64,000 nt of DNA from Apus apus (lineage: Eukaryota; Chordata; Aves; Apodiformes; Apodidae): NCBI RefSeq assembly GCF_020740795.1, contig NC_067284.1:103655440-103719439 (forward strand). The letters run 5' to 3'. Of the stretch, positions 52,101 through 62,994 are shown piece after piece (the first letter of the stretch is position 1; every line of letters begins with the position of its first letter). Under the pieces are notes generated by a model. That model saw only the letters and a list, made by a program, of their open reading frames with translations, made no database searches and had not been told where the DNA came from. Both the position numbers and the translations under genes were made by a program.

Positions 52101-53614
52101 TTCTCCTGCTAGTGAAACTATTCCTGGCCTTGCTGAGACACTGCGTACTCCCAATACCCTGTTTATCTAGTTCATAAATCATCCTTTGTCAATTTCTTTT
52201 TTTTTACAGATATTAAAATATATATTACTTAAAATATATTACTGTAAGCTCTTAAAATTGATCTTCAGTTATATCAAATGTATAGCATTAAAAAAAAACC
52301 CAACCTAGGTAACAAAGAAAATTCTGGATATCATCATCCTAGCAAACACTCCAGCTGTTCTCCCTGTGAGACACTGGTGGAAACAGCCCCACCACCTGCC
52401 AGGACCTGGCAGGTTCACTCTGCAGTGAGCTGAGGGTGCTCCTCAGCACTACCCTGCCAGAAGCAGCAATATCCTGGGAACGGCCTTCTCCCCCACGGCA
52501 GCAATTAATCCCTGCTCATCACCAGAGGTAATTCAATGCGCACATGCCGCCCTTTCCCTCCGACCGCCACTGCAGCCACCCGTGCTTCCAGAGGTGGGAC
52601 TTTGGAAGGTGAAACCAGCACCAGCCTTGGAGGATGACCCGAGCACCCTCCTCCTCCACTAACTCTGCCCAAAACCAGCAGAGCCACTGAAGTGAAGCCA
52701 GGTGCTAACAGCCAGGGTCGCATCCCAACAACTGAGCCTAACCAAAACTCCCGAGTACAGAAGCTTTGCCTGGGCTTGAGGCGTCCCTGGTGAGGCAGTT
52801 CCAATGAAGAAGGCTCCTGGCCTTTCTGTGGAAGAAGCCCCAGCCCGTTTCTCTTCTCCAAGGCATGGTGCTTTCAGGTGACATAAGTAGTTTGCCACCA
52901 CAGCGGTGGTGGGTTCTGCCTCTACCCCCACTACAGACCACATGCCGCTACCACTGAAGACTGAGAACCTCCGGAGAGGGTGGGAGGATGCCCAGGCAGG
53001 GCTGGTGCTCACCCTTCTGGTGGATCCCCACGTTTGAGTGGTTCAAATGAACTTAGACCAAGCCTCCCCAGAGGAGAGAAGCCCAAGTCCTGCTTCCTAT
53101 CTCTTGCTGCATGCACACCAGGTGGGAACTGGCATTGAGATGGTCTTTGCTGCCTCTGGAGCAGTGTGAACAACACCCATCAAAAGCAACAACCTGAGGA
53201 CACTGCCTGGCTGTTAATGACTCCACCAGGAACTTGCTGCCCCATCAGCTCTTTCCTACTACCATAAAAAGGATAATGACTCTACTGACGAGTGTTAACT
53301 GTCGAGCATCTTGGTATTTCCTTGTGATTGAAGAAGGGACATTAAAATTTCCCACAAAACTCCCTCTCTGTGCCACCAATCTATCCCAAAATCTGAACTC
53401 ATGTGTAGAGCTGCCTTCACTCCTCCACTGCAACAACTTGTGCGTGGGAGGTTTTGCACTGGAAGGTTAAACTCCATTGATCAGTCTGCATTTCCAGCTC
53501 TCATGCTGCAGGACTTGGATATGACCCAAAAGGGAAAGTTTAAATGAGTATCTTTTCTTACTCAAGTTGCTTTTACTGCGACATACTTTGACATTAGGCT
53601 TTGAAAACATTTTC

Positions 53615-53886
53615 ATAGAACCCCAGACTGGTTTGGGTCAGAAGGGACCTTAAAGACCATCCAGTCCCAACCCCCTGCCATAGGCAGGGACACCTCCCAC
53701 TAGACCAGGTTGCTCCAAGCCCCATCCAACCTGGCCTTCAACCCTATCAGGGATGGGGCAGCCACAGCTGCCCTGGGCAACCTGGGCCAGTGTCTCACCA
53801 CCCTCACAGCAAAGAATTTCTTCCTAATGTCTAAACTAAATCTCCCCTCTTTCAATTTAAAACAAGTATCCCTTGTCCTATTGCAG
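53615..53886 (-). mobile_element. CR1 LINE 3' end, 5'-truncated
   Basis: The plus strand starts ATAGAACCCCAGACTGG, then GTCAGAAGGGACCTTAAAG, CACTAGACCAGGTTGCTCC and CTGCCCTGGGCAACCTGGGC, and ends near CCCTTGTCCTATTGCAG. The copy is in sense orientation relative to ASXL2 and lies about 3.7 kb past its stop codon. Confidence 0.94.
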
Positions 53887-56800
53887 ATTTTTTTATGACA
53901 GAATTTACTATAGTGCTATTGATTTAATAGCTGGGGAACTGAAGTTTAATGCTTTAAACTATGTCATGATATCACTTTTATTTCTAAATCCAGTGTGAAG
54001 GCAGATTTATTATCTTGCTGGACGGAACAGTGGGAAGATGAGATGATGGGAAGAGTGGAGCCTGCTGGGGGGAGCCTCAGCAGTCAGGCAGCAGCAGGCT
54101 GATCCCACACAGGGAACATTCCCATATAGGCTGCAAGATTTCCCACTTCTAAAACAGCTTATCCCATAACCAGCACTGTAAAACAAGCAAAGCTTTCCAA
54201 GTTTTACATCAACCTGTATAGTGATTATTACACTGAGCCCCATTATTTCTAATAATTTCCTTACTATTTAATGCCCTCTTGCAAACCCATGGAGATTGTT
54301 CCATCAAGTTGCACCTAGTAGCTCATGGCCTATGTTAAAATCAAAGACATGCAGTTAAAAGAATTTATTGTCATAAAAAGAAGTAGAATAAAAGTAGCTC
54401 AAGAAAAGTGCTGATCTGTGAAAAGATAACTAAGGCACTGAACAGAGTTGTAAACTTCCAAGCCATCACGTGAGATGCCTACACTGTCTGATCCAAGTCT
54501 GGAGCCATGGAGTGGGTTGTGGTCCATCCCAAGCCGGGACAGGGACGGCCGGGCAGGCGCGTTTCCTGCAGGACTGCTCGGGAAACGGCAGCTTCTGCAC
54601 CGCCAGGGCAAGCTCACTAGGGGCGTCTGCAGCACGGGAACCCCAGCCCGAGCACTACTGAGGATGCTTGTGAAATGTAAAGGGAGAAGTAAGCTGGAAG
54701 GAAAGGGTTGCAACTGTTCCAGAAACTGCTGAGAGGAGCACAGGAACAGCCTTTCCCAGCATTAGCATGGAAAGCCTGTGAGTTCTAAGAGCAAGTGGCA
54801 GATCGCAGCCAGGTGTGCCCTCATCATCTTCTCCTGCTCTGTCTTGAGCAGCCCTGTCAGCCTAGAAAAATGCCACTGATAAAAGTCAAGGCATGAACAG
54901 AATTGACCCAATGATGCCAATAAATCCAGTTGCTCTTATTCAAAGCTAGAAAGACTTTTTCAGTTTATTTTGTAACTAGCAATTATCTTTACATTGGATT
55001 TTACTGGGGGATGTCTCTTAGACAAGAATGAATGTGCCTAACTGAGGATTATGCTGCTGTAACTCCTTTCATGTCTTGACAGTCCTCAAGTCCATAAGGA
55101 ATGGACAGCCCTGGCTCTCAGTCCTGCACTCCCCAGGGCCCTCAGCTTGAAACCACTTTACACTGTGTCCCAAGATTTAAAAAATACAGCAGAAATTCCT
55201 CTTCCAGCACAGGAGATGGGAGCAGGCAGCGATGAGCTGCTGCCAAAATGGATGCTGATGTCCAAGTCAGCCCAGGAGATGGGATTATCCCTGTCACAGC
55301 ATCTGGGGTTGCATGGGGAGAAGCCACTCTGTGTTTGCTGGTCTCCCCTCCACACATGGCAGTGGGAACACACACAGACCTGGGGTGTTTCTTGCGTTAC
55401 AACCACCACTACCATGTGTACAGCGTGCCTGAAAAATTTGGGTTAATTTTTGTGTAGGATTCATTTTTGAGATTTAAGCTTTAGATTTAAAAAAACAGAC
55501 TTAATTTCTAATACTTCAATCCTCTTCACCCCCATGTGTCTAAGCAGTGATGAGTAATCAGAAAGCAGGGGTCACTGCTCCCCAGTGAATTTAAGACAAG
55601 CAAAACAGAGACCAAGCTTCACTGCAGGTCTTGCTAACTCCCACCCAATAACCCTGCTCTGGAGGACACCATCCTCTGCTGGGCAAGGAAGGAAACATTC
55701 CCGTTAGGTGATGAAGTCTGCAACTCTCTTTTCTTTATCATATCAAACAAATCACCACCCACTCCTTGGAAGAACGCCCTGCCATTCCCAGGCAATGATT
55801 TCTGATCTTTACCAAGAGCACACCAGGTTCCCTGGAGAGGCAGAGGGGAAAGCAATAGTAGAGTCCAATGGAAAGAGGAAAGGCTTAGGACCCCATGTCA
55901 CAAAGCAGATGTCCTGCCTAGTTTGTTAATATTGCTTCATCTTGAAAAGGCCTTTGGATTAAAAGTGAATTCAGTGCTTTTTCCATCATAAAGATCCATA
56001 GATCTGTTACCTGACTGAGACACAGGATGGCCCCTCCTGCCCTGCCCAGCGCCAGCGTGGGACTGGATGTGATGAGAGAACCTGATGGCCCTTGTTTCAG
56101 GAGAGGAACAACACATGGACTCGGGATGCAATGTGGGTGTATTGCAGTACAACAAAATGCAGCTTGGCCTGGGCTTCATTAGCCCACCTGCCACCAGATT
56201 CTTTGTGTTGAGAACAGAGTACCATTTTGTAACTGCTTTAATTTCCATTAATCCAAGTGAATGAATTTGTGAACAGTGAAAGTGAGGATGAGCATTGCTA
56301 GCTGCGCCCCCCCATCGGGTGGGAGGGGTGCAGAGCAGCCCCCCTCCCCAGCCCCCCACACCCCTGCCCATCTTCCCCAGCCCCAGTGCAACTCTGGACC
56401 TCAAGTGAGCAAAATCCAAGCTGAGTCAAGCCTGATTTGGTATTTTAAATCACAAAGAGAAACCCCTGGCAGACTAAGGGAGAGGCTCAGCAAGACACTT
56501 GTTTTCCTTTCCCTACACTGAGCTAAACACAAAATCTATAGAAATGAGAGACGTCTGACTCGTGGAGGTTTGGGTGAGCACAGGAAGCTTCCTAGAAAAC
56601 AGCAGGACCGAGGGTGACACTTAGTGCACTTTACTGGCACCATGTGCTGTAACAGCTGATGGTTCATGCCTGGGACGGCACTTCCCAGCTCACTCCAAAC
56701 GCCCAAGAAAGCCCATTCCTGCTGAGACCTGACAGTCCAGAAATGAAATGCAGTTCAGCACATATTTGTGATCTCTGCTATAAATGGTTTCTGGGATTAC

Positions 56801-57601
56801 CCATAATCACAGTTACTGCATTGTTTTAGTGATTTAAATTCTTGAATCCTATGGTTAGTAAAGTTGCCTTTTCCAGTATTTACCAGTAGCTGATCAAGAC
56901 ACTGCCTTCCTTAAACTGAGGTTACTGCAACTGACCCCCTGAAGAGGAGAGGATATGCAAATCAGAAACATCAGCCAATATCGCACAACCCAGTTTGCCT
57001 TCTGGTAACAGCCCAGTCACAAGTAAAAGGCAGTTACTTGAAAGGCTGGTATGACGTTAACACCTTCCAAGTCTGAAAAATTTCAACTAAAATTTAGAGC
57101 AACAAAGTGAGCCCCTTCAGGGGTTCCTGCTTTGGAGCTCTGAGATCAGTCAGTACAAAGGTTTAGTTTCTTGATTATCCAGTTCTTCTCTTTGTCCAGA
57201 GAAGACCAACAACAGCCTAAGGTTTTGCCAGGGGTTGGTTCCCCCCATCTAGAGCAGAGCTCAGCAAACATGCTGGAGAGCAGGCTGGGGTTAATGAAAT
57301 TGCAGTACAAGTCAAACACTATCTCCTAAAAGATTGAAAAAATATTTTTAAACAAAATAATGTGACATATTTACATAATTCCATAAGTGCAAACTCTTGT
57401 CACAATTCACGTAGTTGAGCTCTATTTAGACTCACTGTACAAGAAGGTGCTCTTTCTTTAATGAAAGAAGAACTCTACTCTGTATTCCTGATTCAGTAAC
57501 GTGTCACTTGTGCAAGGCAGTAAATTTCCTGTTTTCTTCCCAATATACTTCCAAAAGCAAACCCAAAATCAAGCCATCCTCTTCCCCACTTCCCGTCCCG
57601 G

Positions 57602-59992
57602 TTACCGCACCACGAGGCAGGAGACACAGAGCTTAGAGGGGCCGATGCAATCATCATGGCAGAAGGCACCGCAGCCCTTGCACATGATCATGGCTTTCAA
57701 CCTGCAGTAACACTTGGAAGGGGAATCCTCCATGCCGTTGTCTTCAGCGAAGGCTTGAACAGGGATGGTCTGAGTGTGGTTGCCAGAGTTCATCGCTTGG
57801 CTGGTGGGAATGGTGGTGACAGTCACGGAAAAGGACATGACATTCCCCATGCTACTGGACAACTGATTGCACTCAGACAGCCCAGTCATCAGAGAGCCTT
57901 GGTTCACGTCTGGGGAGGTGGAGACATTTATTGTGCCACTGTAACTGGGCCCGAGGAGCTGTGCTGCAGCACTTCCAGAGAGCTTTGGAGGGTGTGGAGG
58001 AGAGAGCAGCGGGGGCTGCTGCTGCCCGCAGTCCAAGGACGGCACAGAAGGACTGAAGAGCTCTGGATTGCTCTGCATTTTCCCCCTCATTGCATGTGCC
58101 ACCTGCTCTTGAGCGGCTTGAATAAAATCTCGTGCTAGTGTAGATCCATCAAATGCCTGAAGGTTCTCCTTGCTTCCTGCTGCCTGCTGAGAGGTGGCTG
58201 CTTCTGTCTTTACACCCTTTTTAGGGAGGGTGCTGTAATCCGAAGGGTTTATGCCATGAGGTACCTCTTCGTTTTCACACTGAGCAGACACCTGGGCAGC
58301 TGGAGGCTCCTCTTTCACACTGATATGTTCATGTTCATCACTGGTACTCTCATCATCTGCATCTCCCTCATCACTGCTGCTGCCGTGGCCAGCTATCTCC
58401 TCACATTCCCCAAATTCTGTTTTTGGAGCGTCAGCAGGACTGTTCAGACACAAGCGGCTTTCAGGGTTCAAGGAGAAGCCTTTCCTCAAGCTCTCTGAAC
58501 CACGACCATAGGTGGAAATGTTGAGCAGATAATGACCAGACATAGCAGGCTTGGATGTCCTTCTGCCCATGAATCCCAGCATAAACCTCTGGCTGGTGGA
58601 GCTGTTTTCTAACTGGAAACCTGAGTGAGTAAGGTTCAGTTGTGAAGGCTGAAGGACTGGCAACAAATTCTGCCTCTGGACCCTCTTGATAAGAGTCTGA
58701 AGGATCTGCTCTTGAGTTGTTTTGCTGAGTGTCTCGTGGCACTGGTGCTGGTCAAGACTGGAGTCCTTTCCTGAGGGGAGTGGAAAAGTCCTTGGAATGT
58801 GAGGCAGAGGCCTGTTCTGGCAAAAGATCTTCCCAAGCTGTTGTGTGGGTAAACTCGATTGTCTTTCACCACACTCGGCTCCAATACTGCTCCCTGCTAA
58901 ACTTGGAGCACTGGATGCTGCTACTGTTGCCCCTTTTTCCTCATGAGAAGCTAATGGGACAGTTTTCACCTCTGCTTTGGTGAGAGGTTTCGGCAGGATT
59001 TGCTCCAGAGGGACATTCTTGCCTTGAAGAAGCTGGGTGACCAAAGGGTTGTTAGCAGGAATGCTGGAGCTTGGTTTTGGGAGGGCCCCACTTGAGCTTG
59101 AGCTTGTATGAGTTTTAAGGCTAGGTGCTCCTGATGAAATGTTAGAGGGTGTCACAGATGTAGCAGATGTGACCACCCCTCCATTCTGGGCTTCTGAGCT
59201 CATGAATGTCAATGAAGATGTCGGAGGGGAAGGAGATTTGCTTTTAGAAACATCTAAGCTGGTCCCTCCTAAGGCCGTAGGTGCTACCTTAGTTAAAGTT
59301 GTGCTGGGCTCTGCTGTGGACACGGTGACTGTTCCATCCCTGACAACTGATGCTCCACAGGCCTGGCTTGGACCTGCCGGAGCAGAAGGTGCTTTGTCAC
59401 TGCTACCAGCATATGGGGAGCCCGAAACCTGATTTACAGTCGTGGGGGGGCTCTGTTTCACTCTGTTGGTTTTCTCTAGTGCCGGTACCGCCGATGTGGA
59501 GGAGGGGGAGCCTGTATTGCTGGCTGGAGCTGGGGGTTGCAGTGCGGGAGTTTGCTGTAGTTGTGCTCTAGAAGGGCCGTGAGGCGGCGCCTGGTCCGTG
59601 GCCTGGGTCTCCATGTGGCTGTGGGTCCCTGGACAACGGGGAAGAAACCTTCTCGAACTTCCCCCGCTTCCAGTTCCTGCCAGTTCCAGTGCATTTCCTC
59701 GAATTCCAGTTTCGTTGCCGCCGCTTGCCGCCGTGTCACTCTTCTCTCCCCCGCCGCCAGGGCGGCCCCCGCCCGGCCCGGGCCCTGGGACTGCCCCCCC
59801 GGCCGAGGCGGCGGCAGCGGCGGCGGCGGCGGCTGCTGCCCTCTGAGCCTTGGCTTGCTGGGCTCTTGCCTTGATGTCTGCCAAAGTTCTGGCCCCTGTT
59901 CTTCCTGAACTGGTAAGTGAGATTGGGAAACGTGCCCTGGGAGAGACCTGGCCCGCAGGAAATGGCATTGGGGAGATTCTGGAAAAAGGAAT
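57602..59992 (-). CDS. ASXL2: ASXL2 last coding exon, with C-terminal PHD finger
   Basis: Encodes the C-terminal 796 residues. ASXL2 is a nuclear scaffold that stimulates BAP1 to remove ubiquitin from histone H2A. The acceptor (CTCTTTTTCAG) precedes ATTCCT; the frame opens [14 protein letters not shown] and reaches [13 protein letters not shown] at residues 33-45. An 11-Ala tract follows at residues 52-62, with a proline/glycine-rich stretch. The middle is long, serine/threonine-rich and probably disordered. An acidic block leads to a VKEE sumoylation-type motif. The PHD finger covers about residues 757-796 with Cys761, 763, 771, 774, 778, His779, Cys782, 789, 792, and the protein ends four residues later at TAA. 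The Ala tract and PHD text favour ASXL2 over ASXL1 and ASXL3. The exon is intact. Confidence 0.95.
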   Translation of the reverse strand: MPFSRISPMPFPAGQVSPRARFPISLTSSGRTGARTLADIKARAQQAKAQRAAAAAAAAAAASAGGAVPGPGPGGGRPGGGGEKSDTAASGGNETGIRGNALELAGTGSGGSSRRFLPRCPGTHSHMETQATDQAPPHGPSRAQLQQTPALQPPAPASNTGSPSSTSAVPALEKTNRVKQSPPTTVNQVSGSPYAGSSDKAPSAPAGPSQACGASVVRDGTVTVSTAEPSTTLTKVAPTALGGTSLDVSKSKSPSPPTSSLTFMSSEAQNGGVVTSATSVTPSNISSGAPSLKTHTSSSSSGALPKPSSSIPANNPLVTQLLQGKNVPLEQILPKPLTKAEVKTVPLASHEEKGATVAASSAPSLAGSSIGAECGERQSSLPTQQLGKIFCQNRPLPHIPRTFPLPSGKDSSLDQHQCHETLSKTTQEQILQTLIKRVQRQNLLPVLQPSQLNLTHSGFQLENSSTSQRFMLGFMGRRTSKPAMSGHYLLNISTYGRGSESLRKGFSLNPESRLCLNSPADAPKTEFGECEEIAGHGSSSDEGDADDESTSDEHEHISVKEEPPAAQVSAQCENEEVPHGINPSDYSTLPKKGVKTEAATSQQAAGSKENLQAFDGSTLARDFIQAAQEQVAHAMRGKMQSNPELFSPSVPSLDCGQQQPPLLSPPHPPKLSGSAAAQLLGPSYSGTINVSTSPDVNQGSLMTGLSECNQLSSSMGNVMSFSVTVTTIPTSQAMNSGNHTQTIPVQAFAEDNGMEDSPSKCYCRLKAMIMCKGCGAFCHDDCIGPSKLCVSCLVVR
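59805..59837 (-). repeat. ASXL2: GCN repeat encoding 11 alanines in ASXL2
   Basis: Eleven consecutive alanine codons: two GCA, eight GCC and one GCT. The tract is impure, which limits slippage. As I remember it, human ASXL2 has a similar alanine run at the same place. Confidence 0.9.
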
Positions 59993-62276
59993 CTGAAAAA
60001 GAGGAGAAAAGCACAACTGAGACACAGGGAACGTTCAATCCATATGTTTAAGAGCTTAAGTGTTTAGAGTTCTAATCTTAGAGAAATAGTTGTAGTTTTG
60101 GATAAATCAATTTGGAGAAATAGATTTTAGACTGGATATTGGGAACAATTTCTTCCTGGAAAAGGTTGTCAGGCCCTGGCCCAGGCTGCCCAGGGCAGGG
60201 GTGGAGTCCCCATCCCTGGAGGGATTTCAAAGCCGTGTAGATGTGGTGCTGAGGGACATGGTTTAGTGGTGGCCTTGGCAGGGCTGGGGTAATGGTTGGA
60301 CTTGAGCATCTGAAAGGTCTTCTCCAACCAGAATGATTCTATAATGCTATGAAATCTCTTTATCTCCCTCACTTGAGACAAGTAACAAAAGACATGTATG
60401 ATCTTTCAATGTATGTCTCACCTGTTTCAAGTCTGTTACAACCTTAGTAGCCCAGACAAAGCTCATCCCTTGCAGTTGCAGGCTAGTTTACTGTACACCA
60501 TGACTCAAAATCCTATCCAACTCCCTCAGAAAAAACTGTAAAGTTCTTCCAGAACCAAATACATATCACCTCTTATTCTACATTTCACACTTTATTCATA
60601 TGTAATTTATGTACATTTAAAGGTTTGGGTCAACATTCTGCCTGATTCTGCATTGCTCTTCTACCCCCGTGTATTTACACTTGTCTCCTCCCTGTCTTCT
60701 ACAAAGCAATTATCATCTCTCTGCTGTGTATCTGTAGATAGAAAACCAGTATTTTAGTCCTTTCTTATAAGACAGGTTCTCCTCTCCCCTCATCATTCCA
60801 GTTTACTTTCTCCAAGTTTGTTCTTCTGAGCACATAAGTGATGGAACAGTGCACCGATGTCAGTGCTCCTGTCTCCAGTGCAAAGATTTAGGTGGGTGTA
60901 TTTGAGGTTACACGTGGTTTCATGTCCCTGCAGGACCTCCTGGCCTCCCACTCATCTTCTGATTAACCACTTCATTGCTTCTTTCTTTATTGAGGAACGA
61001 CATGTCTTTTACCTCACGGCGGAAAATATCTCAAGTTTATTACACTGGAAGGTCAATCATTCTTCCTGTATGGCATTCCAAATCACCTTTATTGATAGTT
61101 TTCCCCAATTTTCTGTCACAAACAAATCCTATTACTGCTTTCCTGCCTTTCTGCCATACTTATTAACATAGAACAATGAACCATTTGATTTTTTTTCTGT
61201 TTGTATACTTCCTGTTATAAAAGAATCTTAATAGGACATACAGAAATACAGTAATTAAGCAGTTTTCCATTTACAATTTTTGCCTGAGGCCCCACAGCAG
61301 GGAGTTGAATTTTAACCAAATCAAATTCTTCTAGGAAAAGCACAGGCTCTGTTTTACAGAAACAAAAATCTTCTATTCATACAGTCACATAATGACTGTA
61401 AACAGTTTTTCTGTGCTGGTTCATCCCTTTACTATCTCCTGTTGAGTGTAACATCACTGAAGAAAGAATCAGCGTTACCTGTACCCATGTGATCCTGTAA
61501 TAATTTTCTGAAAGATTATAAAATGTCTGAATCGTGTGTTTATTACTTACCAGTGGGGCATTTCCTGGCAGTTTAGGTGTCTGTGTGTTCCTATGACCTG
61601 GATCTCAAATGCAAGAGCACAGCAGCGTTGTCCAGGCCAAAGTCTGGAACATTTTATTTCCCGCTCCCTTTCCATCTGCCTTATCCTAGTGGTGATTTGT
61701 TGCTTGTTTCCTGTGTAGGTTCTTGCTAAGACTCTGCAGCTAGAGGGCTTTTGGAATTGAGATGTTCCCTAAAATAGACTTTTCCTGCTACCTAGTCTGG
61801 CACTAGACTGCATTCAGCTGGTACAAATGATAATGGCATTATTCCTAGATGGTCTTTTTTTTAAACACAGGAAAAGACTTCAGTTTCTGGACATCATATA
61901 ACCGAGGCAGCTGCTGATGGGATTCTTTCTGGAGCTGTTGCTGTGCAGCTGGGGACACTCACACATCTGCAGAGTTCTGTGCTCTCCTGGGCTACAATGT
62001 GCTTTGTTATTCTAGTCCTGTAGTTCCTCCCCAGCTCTCCCCAGTCTCCACCCTGCCCTGCAGTTCCTCCCCATTACACTTTGTCTTGGGCTTTTGCATC
62101 CTTGTCTGAGCTTCTGCCTGTGAGATCTTTTAACAGATGCATGTGTATGAGAGATACTTAACTGACCTTGATTAGCCGTAATTTACATGCATAACTAGAA
62201 CTGACACAACATTTCTGTGAGAGCTGAACTGACCCAGGTGAGGCCACACTGGGCATCTGTTTCCATCTCTCCTTAC
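59993..62276 (-). other. ASXL2: ASXL2 last coding intron
   Basis: A 2.3-kb GT-AG intron, with GTAAGGAG at the donor and a T-rich acceptor. Phase is 0, between a lysine codon and an isoleucine codon. It contains a CR1 copy at 60126-60352 only about 135 bp from the acceptor. The remaining sequence is unique and I see no exon in it. Confidence 0.88.
60126..60352 (+). mobile_element. CR1 LINE 3' end, intact tail
   Basis: Reads TAGACTGGATATTGGGAAC, CTTCCTGGAAAAGGTTGTC, GTTTAGTGGTGGCCTTGGC, GGTAATGGTTGGACTTGAGC and ends GATTCTATAATGCTATG. It is antisense to ASXL2. It gives the uninterrupted version of the CR1 split at 38635/38909. Confidence 0.95.
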
Positions 62277-62994
62277 CTTGAGGGGTGGTACCCGTGGCAC
62301 TGGGGGCCCCGCAGCAGGAAAGGACTGTGGCTGGCTCCGAAATGCCTGGTGGTGCTGGCAGTTCTCCATGATGCGTGGCTTCTTCTCAGGAGTGCTCAGA
62401 GCTTCTTCGCCACTCTCTGACTTCCTCTTCTGGGCTTCAACACTGACTTCCATTTCTTCATTTACAGGGGACTTCTTTTCTGGTGTTTCTGGAGTCATCA
62501 CTGGACTTCTCATGCTTGCTACTACTTCACCTGCTTCAGGACTCTTTGGTTTACTCAGGGCCAAAACTGAGGTACTGCCAGTCTCTTTCACTGGCACGGC
62601 CTTTGATGCAACATGCTTTCTCTCTTCTTCTGGCTTTTGACTAGCTGCAGTTTGTGGTTTCTCTTGAATGGATTCTCCTTGGACTCCCTCTGTTACCGGG
62701 AGGGAGCGTTCACCAGGTTTCACTGCACTCCCAGCCGGGGAAACCGAGGCCTCTGTAGGTTTGCCTGGTTTTGGCTGCATGTCCTCTCTTCTTTCCTCTC
62801 CTCCTTTTTTCATTGCTGGTGCTTCCTGGACTGCTTGTGCTTGAGACTCCGGTGGAGAAGTAACCTCCTCTTTGAGTGGTCCCAGAGGGGCTGGCGTGCG
62901 TTTTGGCTGTTCAGCTGCTGGATTTTCATTCTCTGTCTCACCAGGGCTGATGTTTGCTGTCAGTCTCTTGGACTCCTCAGGACTTAGTCCAGAA
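62277..62994 (-). CDS. ASXL2: ASXL2 penultimate coding exon (718 bp)
   Basis: Encodes 239 residues of the middle of ASXL2, after the BAP1-binding DEUBAD domain. The acceptor on the minus strand is TTTTATTGACAG before TTCTGGACTAAG; the donor is CTCAAG followed by GTAAGG. The frame starts with the third base of a split codon, then [18 protein letters not shown]. It continues through a charged, Glu/Lys/Pro-rich, probably disordered stretch with [10 protein letters not shown] and [19 protein letters not shown], and ends VPRVPPLK. The family joins PPLK to IP(V/F)SRISPMPFP, exactly as the two exons here do. KKPRI and nearby basic residues may act as a nuclear signal. There is no stop or frameshift. 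Confidence 0.94.

Larger units (their letters stand above)
49131..57601 (-). other. ASXL2: Putative ASXL2 3'UTR (extent inferred)
   Basis: Sequence following the ASXL2 stop codon in gene direction. As I recall, mammalian ASXL2 transcripts carry a 3'UTR of several kilobases, so a long one is expected. Several AATAAA signals occur on the minus strand, including about 54363, 52064 and 49137. I favour the last because of the GT/T-rich sequence behind it. AT-rich blocks at about 51700-52300 have the look of 3'UTR, including a TGTATATA Pumilio-type site near 51800. One CR1 copy (53615-53886) lies inside in sense orientation. If an earlier signal is used, part of this region is intergenic. Confidence 0.45.

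Noticed and set aside
62217..62987. Plus-strand open frames opposite the ASXL2 exon
   Set aside because: They are antisense shadows of the 62277-62994 exon, whose minus-strand frame matches a known family and has proper splice sites.
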